NCBI GenBank assembly: GCA_014867205.1
Contig: WGUO01000017.1
Coordinates: forward strand, 1 to 64,000
Reading direction: 5' to 3'
From: Muribaculaceae bacterium
GTDB taxonomy: Bacteria > Bacteroidota > Bacteroidia > Bacteroidales > Muribaculaceae
Length of the DNA stretch: 64,000 nucleotides
The notes beneath the pieces are model-generated. The model saw nothing but the letters and a program-made list of their open reading frames with translations, was not told the DNA's origin and ran no database searches. Within the stretch, counting starts at the first letter, position 1. Every line of letters begins with the position of its first letter. This document shows, piece after piece, positions 32,865 through 40,468 of this stretch. Both the position numbers and the translations under genes were made by a program.

Positions 32865-33063
32865 ACAAATGGTATCCTACTTGGTACACATATTAACACT
32901 ATTTAACTATTTATTATATCTCCGCAAATAATAGAGGCATACAATCCGCATCGTTCTCTCTACTCTGCTTCTTCTTTCACCTTTACTCTGCGTGAGATTT
33001 CTCACCGTGGCTGAGAGCATGGAGTTCCACAGTGACTCCACCGAGAGAGTCCGCTTTTCTTTA
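32865..33063. other. Intergenic region with hairpins, no gene
   Basis: Contains a perfect inverted repeat GTGAGA-TT-TCTCAC (32992-33005) and a second hairpin TGGAGT/ACTCCA (about 33019-33039). No coding potential seen. These may end transcription or be part of the lepA control region. Confidence 0.35.
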
Positions 33064-33087
33064 TTTGGAGATTTTTTTGTAATTTTG
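33064..33087 (+). promoter_or_regulatory. Variant promoter of lepA
   Basis: -7 TAATTTTG (33080-33087) with TTTGGA (33064-33069) 12 bases upstream and a T-rich spacer; no TTG at 19-20 bases. The leader would be about 115 bases. Confidence 0.5.
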
Positions 33088-33123
33088 CAGAACAAAAGCA
33101 CTTGGAGTCTGTATTAAAGTCAA

Positions 33124-33195
33124 ATCACAGACTCTCCACTCACTGAGACCTTATCAGACTCTCAACTCAGTAATAAATCACATACTCTCCGCACG
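33124..33195 (+). repeat. Three imperfect direct repeats in the lepA leader
   Basis: ATCACAGACTCTCCACTCA, ATCAGACTCTCAACTCA and ATCACATACTCTCCGCAC occur at intervals of about 25-30 bases between 33124 and 33195. An upstream GGAGTCTG (33103-33110) is complementary to the AGACTC core. Confidence 0.55.
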
Positions 33196-33208
33196 GTAAG
33201 AAACCAAA

Positions 33209-34996
33209 ATGAAGAATATTCGAAATTTCTGCATCATAGCGCATATCGACCACGGCAAGTCGACACTCGCCGACCGCCTGCTCGAACGCACCAACACCGT
33301 CGACGCCAAGGACATGGAGGCCCAGGTACTCGACGACATGGACCTCGAGCGCGAGCGCGGCATCACCATCAAGAGCCACGCCATCCAGATGGACTATACC
33401 ATCGACGGCGAGCGCTACACCCTCAACCTTATCGACACCCCGGGACACGTGGACTTCTCCTACGAGGTATCGCGCTCGATAGCCGCCTGCGAGGGCGCCC
33501 TCCTTATCGTCGACGCCTCACAGGGCATCCAGGCCCAGACCATCTCCAACCTGTATATGGCCATCGAGAATGACCTCGAGATCATACCAGTGCTCAACAA
33601 GTGCGACCTCGACAGCGCCAAACCCGACGAAGTGGAGGACCAGATCGTCGACCTGCTCGGATGCGACCCATCGGAGGTCATACGCGCCTCGGGCAAGACA
33701 GGCATGGGCGTCGATGAGATCCTCAAGGCAATCGTGGAACGTGTTCCTGCCCCCAAGGGCGACCCCCACGCGCCGCTTCAGGCCCTCATCTTCGACTCAG
33801 TGTTCAACCCGTTCCGCGGAATCATCGCATACTACAAGATCGTCAACGGTACAATCCGTAAGGATGACTTCGTGAAGTTTGTCTCGACCGGAAAGGAGTA
33901 CCACGCCGACGAGGTGGGTGTGCTCAAGCTCGACATGTCGCCCCGCAATGAGCTCTCGGCCGGCAACGTCGGCTACATCATCTCCGGCATCAAGACCTCA
34001 AAGGAGGTTCGCGTCGGCGACACAATAACCCATGTCGCCAACCCATGCGACAAGGCCATCGAGGGCTTCCAGGAGGTAAAGCCCATGGTGTTCGCCGGTG
34101 TATACCCCATCGAGACCGAGGACTTCGAGAACCTGCGCGCCTCGCTCGAGAAACTCCAGCTCAACGACGCCTCGCTCACATTCCAGCCCGAGTCGTCGGC
34201 CGCACTCGGTTTTGGGTTCCGATGCGGATTCCTCGGCCTGCTCCATATGGAGATAGTGCAGGAACGCCTCGGCCGCGAGTTCGACATGGACGTCATCACC
34301 ACAGTCCCCAACGTCTCGTACATCGTGACCGACAAGAAGGGCAACCGCACGGAGGTGCATAACCCCTCCGGTCTCCCTGAGCCGTCGGCCATCGACTTCA
34401 TCGAGGAACCATACATCCGGGCCACAATCATCACCCAGGCCGACTACATCGGCCCGATCATGACACTCTGCCTCGGCAAACGCGGCGAGCTCATCAAGCA
34501 GGAATACATATCGGGCAACCGCATGGAACTCACATTCGACATGCCCCTGGGCGAGATCGTCATCGACTTCTACGACAAGCTCAAGAGCATCTCCAAGGGA
34601 TATGCGAGCTTCGACTACCATATCCACGACTTCCGCGAGTCGAAACTCGTGAAACTCGACATACTGCTCAACGGAGAAAGCGTCGACGCACTCTCCACGC
34701 TGACCCACGAGGCAAACTCCGTGAAGTTCGGACGCCGCATGTGCGAGAAACTCAAGGAACTCATACCCCGACAGCAGTTCGACATCGCCATCCAGGCCGC
34801 AATCGGCGCGAAGATAATAGCCCGCGAGACCATCAAGGCCGTGCGCAAGGACGTGACCGCCAAGTGCTACGGCGGCGACATCTCGCGTAAGCGCAAGTTG
34901 CTTGAGAAGCAGAAGGCCGGAAAGAAGCGGATGAAGCAGATCGGCTCGGTCGAGGTGCCGCAGAAGGCTTTCCTCGCCGTGCTCAAACTTGACTGA
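33209..34996 (+). CDS. lepA: Elongation factor 4 (LepA)
   Basis: A ribosome-bound GTPase that helps remodel or back-translocate stalled ribosomes. The 595-residue length is standard. GTPase motifs are AHIDHGKST (G1), DTPGHVDF (G3), NKCD (G4) and ASGKTGMG (G5). EF-G-like domains II, III and V follow, and the LepA-specific C-terminal domain contains AKCYGGDISRKRKLLEKQK and KKRMKQIGSVEVPQ. Transcribed alone, with a repeat-bearing leader upstream and a terminator downstream. Confidence 0.98.
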   Translation: MKNIRNFCIIAHIDHGKSTLADRLLERTNTVDAKDMEAQVLDDMDLERERGITIKSHAIQMDYTIDGERYTLNLIDTPGHVDFSYEVSRSIAACEGALLIVDASQGIQAQTISNLYMAIENDLEIIPVLNKCDLDSAKPDEVEDQIVDLLGCDPSEVIRASGKTGMGVDEILKAIVERVPAPKGDPHAPLQALIFDSVFNPFRGIIAYYKIVNGTIRKDDFVKFVSTGKEYHADEVGVLKLDMSPRNELSAGNVGYIISGIKTSKEVRVGDTITHVANPCDKAIEGFQEVKPMVFAGVYPIETEDFENLRASLEKLQLNDASLTFQPESSAALGFGFRCGFLGLLHMEIVQERLGREFDMDVITTVPNVSYIVTDKKGNRTEVHNPSGLPEPSAIDFIEEPYIRATIITQADYIGPIMTLCLGKRGELIKQEYISGNRMELTFDMPLGEIVIDFYDKLKSISKGYASFDYHIHDFRESKLVKLDILLNGESVDALSTLTHEANSVKFGRRMCEKLKELIPRQQFDIAIQAAIGAKIIARETIKAVRKDVTAKCYGGDISRKRKLLEKQKAGKKRMKQIGSVEVPQKAFLAVLKLD

Positions 34997-35027
34997 CGAT
35001 GAACCCTCCGGGGTTCTCGAACGTATT

Positions 35028-35058
35028 AAAAGGGAAGGAATCTTCCCTTTTTATTTTT
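35028..35058 (+). terminator. Intrinsic terminator of lepA
   Basis: AAAAGGGAAG (35028-35037) pairs with CTTCCCTTTT (35042-35051), followed by TATTTTTG. Confidence 0.88.
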
Positions 35059-35113
35059 GTCTTTCTAAAGACAGGCACAAAATCCACTTGAACAATTATT
35101 TAAACCACACATT

Positions 35114-35611
35114 ATGGACACAGGAATCAAAATGATGGATATCGGCGGCAAGTTCCCCGACCTGCTCGGCCGCGACGCCGACGGCAAAGAAGTGCGTCTC
35201 TCGGATTTCCCCGGCAAGCGCTTCATTATCTATTTCTATCCCAAGGACAACACCTCGGGCTGCACGCTCGAGGCCCAGAGTTTCCGCGACAACTACGAGA
35301 CATTCCTCAATATGGGCTATCAGGTCATAGGCGTGAGCAAGGACTCCGAGTCGAGCCACCGCAGGTTCGCCGACAAGCATGAGCTCCCCTTCCCGCTTGT
35401 GGCAGACACAGAGCTTACACTCTGCAAGCTGGCCGGCGTATGGCAGCCCAAGGTAATGGCCGGGCGCCCCTACATGGGCATCGTGCGCACTACATTTGTC
35501 GCCGACAATGACGGCACCGTCACCGACCGCGTCGACAAGGTGAAGACACGCACCGCTGCCGAGCAATTATTCGAATTGCTCGACAACCGATACAACCCCA
35601 ACCCCGCCTGA
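35114..35611 (+). CDS. bcp: Thioredoxin-dependent thiol peroxidase (Bcp/PrxQ-type peroxiredoxin)
   Basis: Reduces hydroperoxides through a peroxidatic cysteine. The 165-residue protein has the thioredoxin-fold motif YPKDNTSGCTLEAQSFRD with peroxidatic Cys50. The usual Bcp resolving Cys five residues later is Gln55 here. The only other cysteine is Cys104 in LTLCKLAGVW, so resolution may use Cys104 or an external thiol. GVSKDS and GIVRTTFVADNDG are family blocks. Alternative in-frame starts are Met7 and Met8. It sits between lepA and nhaA; nhaA starts 23 bases later. Confidence 0.93.
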   Translation: MDTGIKMMDIGGKFPDLLGRDADGKEVRLSDFPGKRFIIYFYPKDNTSGCTLEAQSFRDNYETFLNMGYQVIGVSKDSESSHRRFADKHELPFPLVADTELTLCKLAGVWQPKVMAGRPYMGIVRTTFVADNDGTVTDRVDKVKTRTAAEQLFELLDNRYNPNPA

Positions 35612-35634
35612 CGCGCCCCGACATATAGTTTCTT

Positions 35635-36993
35635 ATGGCTTCAGTTTTCTACACGGCAAGAAAGACGATCAGGAATTATGCCAACGGCGGCAACGTGCTC
35701 ATATTCGCCACGGCGCTGGCGTTGATTGTCGTCAATGTCCCGTTCCTGACGGATTTCTACAACTCGCTCTGGACCCACGAGATCGCCCTGCAGGTCGGCG
35801 ACTTCAACCTGTTCAGCCACCACGGGCACCCGATGAGCATAATGGCGTTCATCAACGACGCCCTGATGGCTCTCTTCTTCTTCTCGGTAGGCCTTGAGAT
35901 AAAGCGCGAGGTGCTGGTGGGCGAGCTGTCGTCGTTCCGCAACGCGCTGCTTCCCATCGTGGCCGCGATCGGTGGCATGGCAATGCCGGTGCTCATCTAC
36001 CTCATGATGGCAAGAGGCACCGATTATGCCGACGGCTGGGCCATACCGATGGCCACCGACATTGCCTTCTCGCTCGGCGTGCTGGCCATGCTGGGCAACC
36101 GAGTCCCCATCGGGCTGAAGGTTTTCCTCACCACGCTTGCCGTGGTCGACGACATCGGAGGCATCCTTGTAATCGCAATATTCTACAGCAGCTCGATTGA
36201 GTACAGTCTGCTGCTCTGGGCGGCCGGATGCATCGCGGTGCTCGTGGCCGGAGGCTTTGCCGGCGTACAGTCCAAGATGTTCTACGCCTTTTTCGGTACG
36301 TTCGTATGGTTCTTCTTCCTCAACGCGGGAATCCATCCGACCATCGCCGGCGTGATCGTAGCCTTCACCATACCGGCGAAGCCGGTGTATGCACCCAAGA
36401 ACTATGTGAAGACAATCCGTAGGAACATCGGTTATTTCTCGCACGATGACGACGAGTCGCTCAACCGCCGATCCATACTCGACAAGGACCAGATGAACTG
36501 GCTCAAGGAGATCGAGTCGGCCTCCGACAAGGTCATATCGCCGCTCCAGGACATGGAGGACACGCTGCATCCGCTTGTCAACTACATCATAGTGCCGCTG
36601 TTCGCCTTCGCCAACGCCGGGATATTCTTCGGCGACATGGAGATCTCGCAACTCTTCTCGGGCATAGCGCCGGCGATTATCGCGGCCCTCGTCGTGGGCA
36701 AGTTCGCGGGCATATTCCTCTTCTCGTGGCTGACCATCAAATTAGGATTCGCCCCGATGCCCGAGGGTGGCAACTGGGCGCGACTCGCCTCGGTGTCGAT
36801 GCTCGGCGGTATCGGATTCACCGTGTCGCTCTTTATAGCCAACCTTGCGTTCGGCACCGGCGACCCGGCTCTCTCCCGGCTTCTCAATGACGCCAAACTC
36901 GGCATTCTCGTGGCCTCGCTGCTGGCAGGGATACTCGGATGGGCAGCCCTCCACTTCACTCTCCCCAAGGAACCGCAGGAAACAGACGAATAA
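35635..36993 (+). CDS. nhaA: Na+/H+ antiporter NhaA
   Basis: Inner-membrane antiporter exporting Na+ in exchange for protons. The protein is 452 residues with about 12 membrane segments. The ion-binding aspartates occur in LTTLAVVDDIGGILVIAIFY (about residue 167), and GWAIPMATDIAFSLGVLAML is a strong family block. A cytoplasmic loop at about 255-315 (DDDESLNRRSILDKDQMNW) is longer than in E. coli NhaA, and the tail is acidic. Probably co-transcribed with bcp. A bidirectional terminator follows. Confidence 0.95.
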   Translation: MASVFYTARKTIRNYANGGNVLIFATALALIVVNVPFLTDFYNSLWTHEIALQVGDFNLFSHHGHPMSIMAFINDALMALFFFSVGLEIKREVLVGELSSFRNALLPIVAAIGGMAMPVLIYLMMARGTDYADGWAIPMATDIAFSLGVLAMLGNRVPIGLKVFLTTLAVVDDIGGILVIAIFYSSSIEYSLLLWAAGCIAVLVAGGFAGVQSKMFYAFFGTFVWFFFLNAGIHPTIAGVIVAFTIPAKPVYAPKNYVKTIRRNIGYFSHDDDESLNRRSILDKDQMNWLKEIESASDKVISPLQDMEDTLHPLVNYIIVPLFAFANAGIFFGDMEISQLFSGIAPAIIAALVVGKFAGIFLFSWLTIKLGFAPMPEGGNWARLASVSMLGGIGFTVSLFIANLAFGTGDPALSRLLNDAKLGILVASLLAGILGWAALHFTLPKEPQETDE

Positions 36994-37013
36994 AATAGAA
37001 TACTATAAAACGG

Positions 37014-37049
37014 ATACAGGCCACGTCCGCCATGGGACGTGGCCTGTAT
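37014..37049. terminator. Bidirectional terminator between nhaA and fumarase gene
   Basis: ATACAGGCCACGTC (37014-37027) pairs perfectly with GACGTGGCCTGTAT (37036-37049) around an 8-base loop. Confidence 0.85.
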
Positions 37050-37073
37050 TCATTCTGTATGCGCTTTGTGGCG

Positions 37074-38711
37074 TCACTTCATCGGGCAGATGGGCTTGAT
37101 CTGCTTGAAGAAGTCATTGCCCTTGTTGTCGACGAGGATGAAGGCCGGGAAGTTCTCGACCTCGATCTTCCATATAGCCTCCATGCCGAGTTCGGGATAT
37201 TCGAGGAGCTCGACATTCTTGATGGAGTTCTGGGCAAGGATAGCGGCCGGACCGCCGATCGAGCCGAGATAGAATCCGCCATGCTTCTTGCAGGCATCGG
37301 TTACCTGCTGCGAGCGGTTGCCTTTGGCGATCATCACCATAGAGCCGCCGGCAGCCTGGAACTGGTCGACATAGGGGTCCATGCGTCCTGCCGTAGTCGG
37401 GCCGAACGATCCTGAGGGCATGCCCTCGGGTTTCTTGGCCGGACCGGCGTAATAGATGGGATGGTCCTTGAGATACTGCGGCATCGGCTCGCCGGCGTCG
37501 AGACGCTCCTTGATCTTGGCGTGCGCTATGTCGCGGCCCACGATAATGGTGCCGTTGAGCGAGAGGCGCGTAGACACGGGATATTTGTCAAGTTGCGCGA
37601 GAATATCAGACATCGGGCGGTTGAGGTCGACCTTTACTACCTCACCCTCGCCGGCGTTGCGCATCTCCTCGGGAATCAGTTCGCCGGGGAACTCGTCGAG
37701 TTTCTCGATCCAGAGGCCGTCGCGGTTGATCTTGGCCTTGACGTTGCGGTCGGCCGAGCAGCTTACGCCCATGCCTACGGGGCATGAGGCGCCGTGGCGG
37801 GGCATGCGGATCACGCGGATGTCATGGGCGAAATACTTGCCGCCGAACTGTGCGCCGAGTCCCAGGCAGTGCGCGGCCTCGAGCAGTTCCTTCTCAAGCT
37901 CTACGTCGCGGAAGGCATGACCATACTCGTTGCCCTTGGTGGGGAGATTGTCGTAATACTTAGCCGACGCCTTCTTGACGGCGGCGAGGTTGGCCTCGGC
38001 CGAGGTGCCTCCGATCACGAACGCGATGTGATACGGAGGACAGGCGGCTGTGCCGAGAGTCTTCATCTTCTCAACCAGGAAAGGCACGAGAGTCTTCTTG
38101 TTGAGGATCGCCTTTGTCTCCTGATAGAGGTATGTCTTGTTGGCCGAGCCGCCACCCTTGGCCACGAAGAGGAACTTATACTCGTCGCCCTCGGTGGCGT
38201 GTATGTCGATCTGCGCCGGCAGGTTGCAGCCCGTGTTCACCTCGTCGTACATGTTGAGGGGGGCGTTCTGCGAATAGCGAAGGTTGTTCTCGGTATAGGT
38301 CTTGTAAACCCCGAGAGATATCTTCTCCTCGTCGTCGCAGCCGGTCCAGACCTGCTGGCCCTTGTAGCCGGCACAGATAGAGGTGCCCGTATCCTGGCAG
38401 AAGGGAAGCACGCCCTTGGCGGCCACCTCTGCGTTGCGCAGCATGGTCATGGCGACATATTTATCGTTCTCCGACGCCTCGGGGTCATGCAGGATCTTTG
38501 CGACCATCTCGTTGTGCTCGCGACGCAGCATGAACGAGCAGTTGTGAGAGGCAACGTTGGCAATGACGGTCAGAGCCTCGGGGTCGACCACAAGCATCTC
38601 GTGGCCGTTCCAGTTCTCGACCTTCACGTAGTCCTTGGTGATGAGCTGGTACTCCGTGGTGTCGGGTCCCAGCGGAAACATTTCCTGATAGTGAAAAGGT
38701 TTTGTAGCCAT
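37074..38711 (-). CDS. Class I fumarate hydratase (iron-sulfur type)
   Basis: Interconverts fumarate and malate using a [4Fe-4S] cluster. The 545-residue single-chain form carries both halves: the N-terminal catalytic part with FCQDTGTSICAGYKG and TGCNLPAQIDIH, and GASCPVGMGVSCSADRN, supplying cluster cysteines. The C-terminal beta part has FGPTTAGRMDPYVDQFQAAG and MIAKGNRSQQVTDACKKHGG. I place the start at 38711 (MATKPFHYQEMFPLG) because it matches the family start and follows the promoter; the longer frame would begin upstream of the -7 box. Confidence 0.95.
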   Translation of the reverse strand: MATKPFHYQEMFPLGPDTTEYQLITKDYVKVENWNGHEMLVVDPEALTVIANVASHNCSFMLRREHNEMVAKILHDPEASENDKYVAMTMLRNAEVAAKGVLPFCQDTGTSICAGYKGQQVWTGCDDEEKISLGVYKTYTENNLRYSQNAPLNMYDEVNTGCNLPAQIDIHATEGDEYKFLFVAKGGGSANKTYLYQETKAILNKKTLVPFLVEKMKTLGTAACPPYHIAFVIGGTSAEANLAAVKKASAKYYDNLPTKGNEYGHAFRDVELEKELLEAAHCLGLGAQFGGKYFAHDIRVIRMPRHGASCPVGMGVSCSADRNVKAKINRDGLWIEKLDEFPGELIPEEMRNAGEGEVVKVDLNRPMSDILAQLDKYPVSTRLSLNGTIIVGRDIAHAKIKERLDAGEPMPQYLKDHPIYYAGPAKKPEGMPSGSFGPTTAGRMDPYVDQFQAAGGSMVMIAKGNRSQQVTDACKKHGGFYLGSIGGPAAILAQNSIKNVELLEYPELGMEAIWKIEVENFPAFILVDNKGNDFFKQIKPICPMK

Positions 38712-38792
38712 TTTATAAATATTAATATGTAATTCAGATATTAGGTCAATCCGGGGCCTCACGGCGCTCTGCGCAAGCCCAGACCAACGGCG

Positions 38793-38823
38793 CAAATTTA
38801 CAAAAAAAAAGTCATAACCCCAA
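38793..38823 (-). promoter_or_regulatory. Promoter of the fumarase gene
   Basis: Minus strand: -7 TAAATTTG (38793-38800) and -33 TTG (38821-38823), spacing 20; leader about 75 bases. Confidence 0.8.
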
Positions 38824-38923
38824 TTTTTTCCACATCATTCAGACCCGATTGTGCCAAAGGGCTGCGGGGTAATACAGATTGGGCGGTAAAAATGTTAATT
38901 ATAAGGTTGAACTGGGCATTGGG

Positions 38924-38954
38924 TTGTATAATTCACTAAAAATTTATAACTTTG
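38924..38954 (+). promoter_or_regulatory. Promoter of the exopolysaccharide operon
   Basis: -33 TTG (38924-38926) and -7 TAACTTTG (38947-38954), spacing 20; leader of about 50 bases to ATG 39010. No invertible repeats flank it, unlike many phase-variable Bacteroides capsule promoters. Confidence 0.8.
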
Positions 38955-39009
38955 AAATCGTTTATCGTTACACATACGGATGTAGATAGACAGGAACTGA
39001 CCGAAACGC

Positions 39010-39531
39010 ATGGCATGGTATGTAATGCGCGACTTGACCCGCGCAAACGCAAAGAGACCGGCATGGGTCGAGCTGATCGATGCAGGTTACCGCGTTTTCA
39101 CTCCGCTGGTATGGAAAGTACGCCGGCAGGGTGGACGCAAGGAGCGTGTACAGGTGCCGGTGATCCACGATTTGCTCTTCGTGGAGTCGACACGCGCGCT
39201 GCTTGATCCGTTTGTCAGCCGTAAGCCGACTTTGCAATACCGGTACGTGCGCGGGGGTGCCTACTGCGAGGCCATGACGGTGCCCGACACCGACATGGAG
39301 CGTTTCATTCGCGCTGTCTCATCGTGCGATGACCCACAGTTTTTCGCCCCGTCGGAAATCACGCCGTCGATGATCGGCCGTGAAGTCAGGATAGTGGGTG
39401 GTCCGCTCGACGGAATGTCAGGCAACCTGCTTTCTGTCAGGGGCTCGCGCAAGCGGCGCCTGATCGTGGAGCTTCCCGGCATGCTCACCTCCGCAGTTGA
39501 GGTCTCGCCCGATTTCGTGCAATTCGTATAA
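39010..39531 (+). CDS. UpxY-family transcription antiterminator (NusG-like)
   Basis: A 173-residue NusG paralogue of the UpxY type, which binds RNA polymerase to allow transcription of its own polysaccharide operon. The N-terminal NGN domain begins MAWYVMRDLTRANAKR and contains VPVIHDLLFVEST. The C-terminal KOW domain has GREVRIVGGPLDGMSGNLLS. It is the first gene before the OPX lipoprotein, the canonical position. No UpxZ partner gene follows. Confidence 0.92.
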   Translation: MAWYVMRDLTRANAKRPAWVELIDAGYRVFTPLVWKVRRQGGRKERVQVPVIHDLLFVESTRALLDPFVSRKPTLQYRYVRGGAYCEAMTVPDTDMERFIRAVSSCDDPQFFAPSEITPSMIGREVRIVGGPLDGMSGNLLSVRGSRKRRLIVELPGMLTSAVEVSPDFVQFV

Positions 39532-39595
39532 GTCAGCAATATCAGTAACAGTCAACAACACTTCAGAACGTTAACAGTAGCTACAATAACACCCA

Positions 39596-40411
39596 ATGAA
39601 AATCAAGAGACATTATCTCGCTGCGCTTGTGGCGGCATCCCTATTGGCGGGAGGCTGCTCGTCGCGTAAGGAGATAACCTATTTTCAAGACCTGAAGCCG
39701 GGTCAAACCACCACCATTACTGCTGCCAGTCCCATCAAGCTGCAGCCCAATGACAAGGTCCTGATCGTCGTCAGCACTACCGACGCACGCCTCAACAGCC
39801 TTTTCAACCTGCCTGTGCCGCGCAGCAGCCTCGGCGATACCCCCAACCAGGGCTCCGGTGCAGTCTCCAATTCCGACGGAGTCGCTCCCTATACAATAGA
39901 CAGCCAGGGTAACATCAACTTCCCTGTACTTGGAAAACTCCACATAGCCGGAATGACCCGCGAGGAGGTCGCCGAATATATCCGCCGCGAGCTTATCAGC
40001 CGCGACCTGGCCAAGAATCCTATCGTAACCGTCGAATACCTTAACCTCAGCGTTACCGTGCTCGGCGAGGTCGGAGGTCCCGGACGATACGCCATCGACC
40101 GCGAGGACTATACGATACTCGACGCCATCAGCGCGGCCGGCGACCTGACCATCTTCGGCCGCCGCAACGACATCCGCGTGCTCCGCGAGGAAAACGGCGT
40201 ACAGCGCGTCTACAGCGTCAACCTCAACTCGGGCAAGGACCTCACGCAGTCGCCGGTCTATTTCCTGCGTCAAAATGATGTGATATACGTGGAGCCCAAC
40301 TCCACCAAGGCCCGCACATCGACCCCCAACGGCAACTCATTCATGACACCCTCCTTCTGGATATCGATTGCCTCATTTGCCCTGACAATCGGTCTGCTCT
40401 TCAAGAAATGA
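39596..40411 (+). CDS. Polysaccharide export lipoprotein (OPX, Wza-like)
   Basis: Outer-membrane-associated export protein for exopolysaccharide. The lipoprotein signal ends LLAGGCSS with the lipid-modified Cys at residue 21. The poly_export domain (about 45-150) shows QPNDKVLIVVSTTDA and ISFPVLGK-like INFPVLGKLHIAGMTREEV. An SLBB domain follows (SVTVLGEVGGPGRY, ILDAISAAGDLTIFGRRND). A short hydrophobic C-terminus (WISIASFALTIGLLF) would be an inner-membrane or barrel-closing segment. The kinase gene follows 57 bases later. Confidence 0.92.
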   Translation: MKIKRHYLAALVAASLLAGGCSSRKEITYFQDLKPGQTTTITAASPIKLQPNDKVLIVVSTTDARLNSLFNLPVPRSSLGDTPNQGSGAVSNSDGVAPYTIDSQGNINFPVLGKLHIAGMTREEVAEYIRRELISRDLAKNPIVTVEYLNLSVTVLGEVGGPGRYAIDREDYTILDAISAAGDLTIFGRRNDIRVLREENGVQRVYSVNLNSGKDLTQSPVYFLRQNDVIYVEPNSTKARTSTPNGNSFMTPSFWISIASFALTIGLLFKK

Positions 40412-40468
40412 CAAATAAGCCCTTTAACAGGTCCATTAACATAAACTACTTACTGACAATTCGTTTAA

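Noticed and set aside
35641..36651. Minus-strand frame of 336 codons opposite nhaA
   Set aside because: Its composition is rich in His, Arg, Glu and Val with no fold-like pattern, and nhaA is unambiguous.
37794..38732. Plus-strand frame of 312 codons opposite the fumarase gene
   Set aside because: Antisense shadow of a certain gene; it also runs across the fumarase promoter.
38881..39009. Invertible promoter for the exopolysaccharide operon
   Set aside because: No pair of inverted recombinase repeats flanks the promoter and no invertase gene is in the window.
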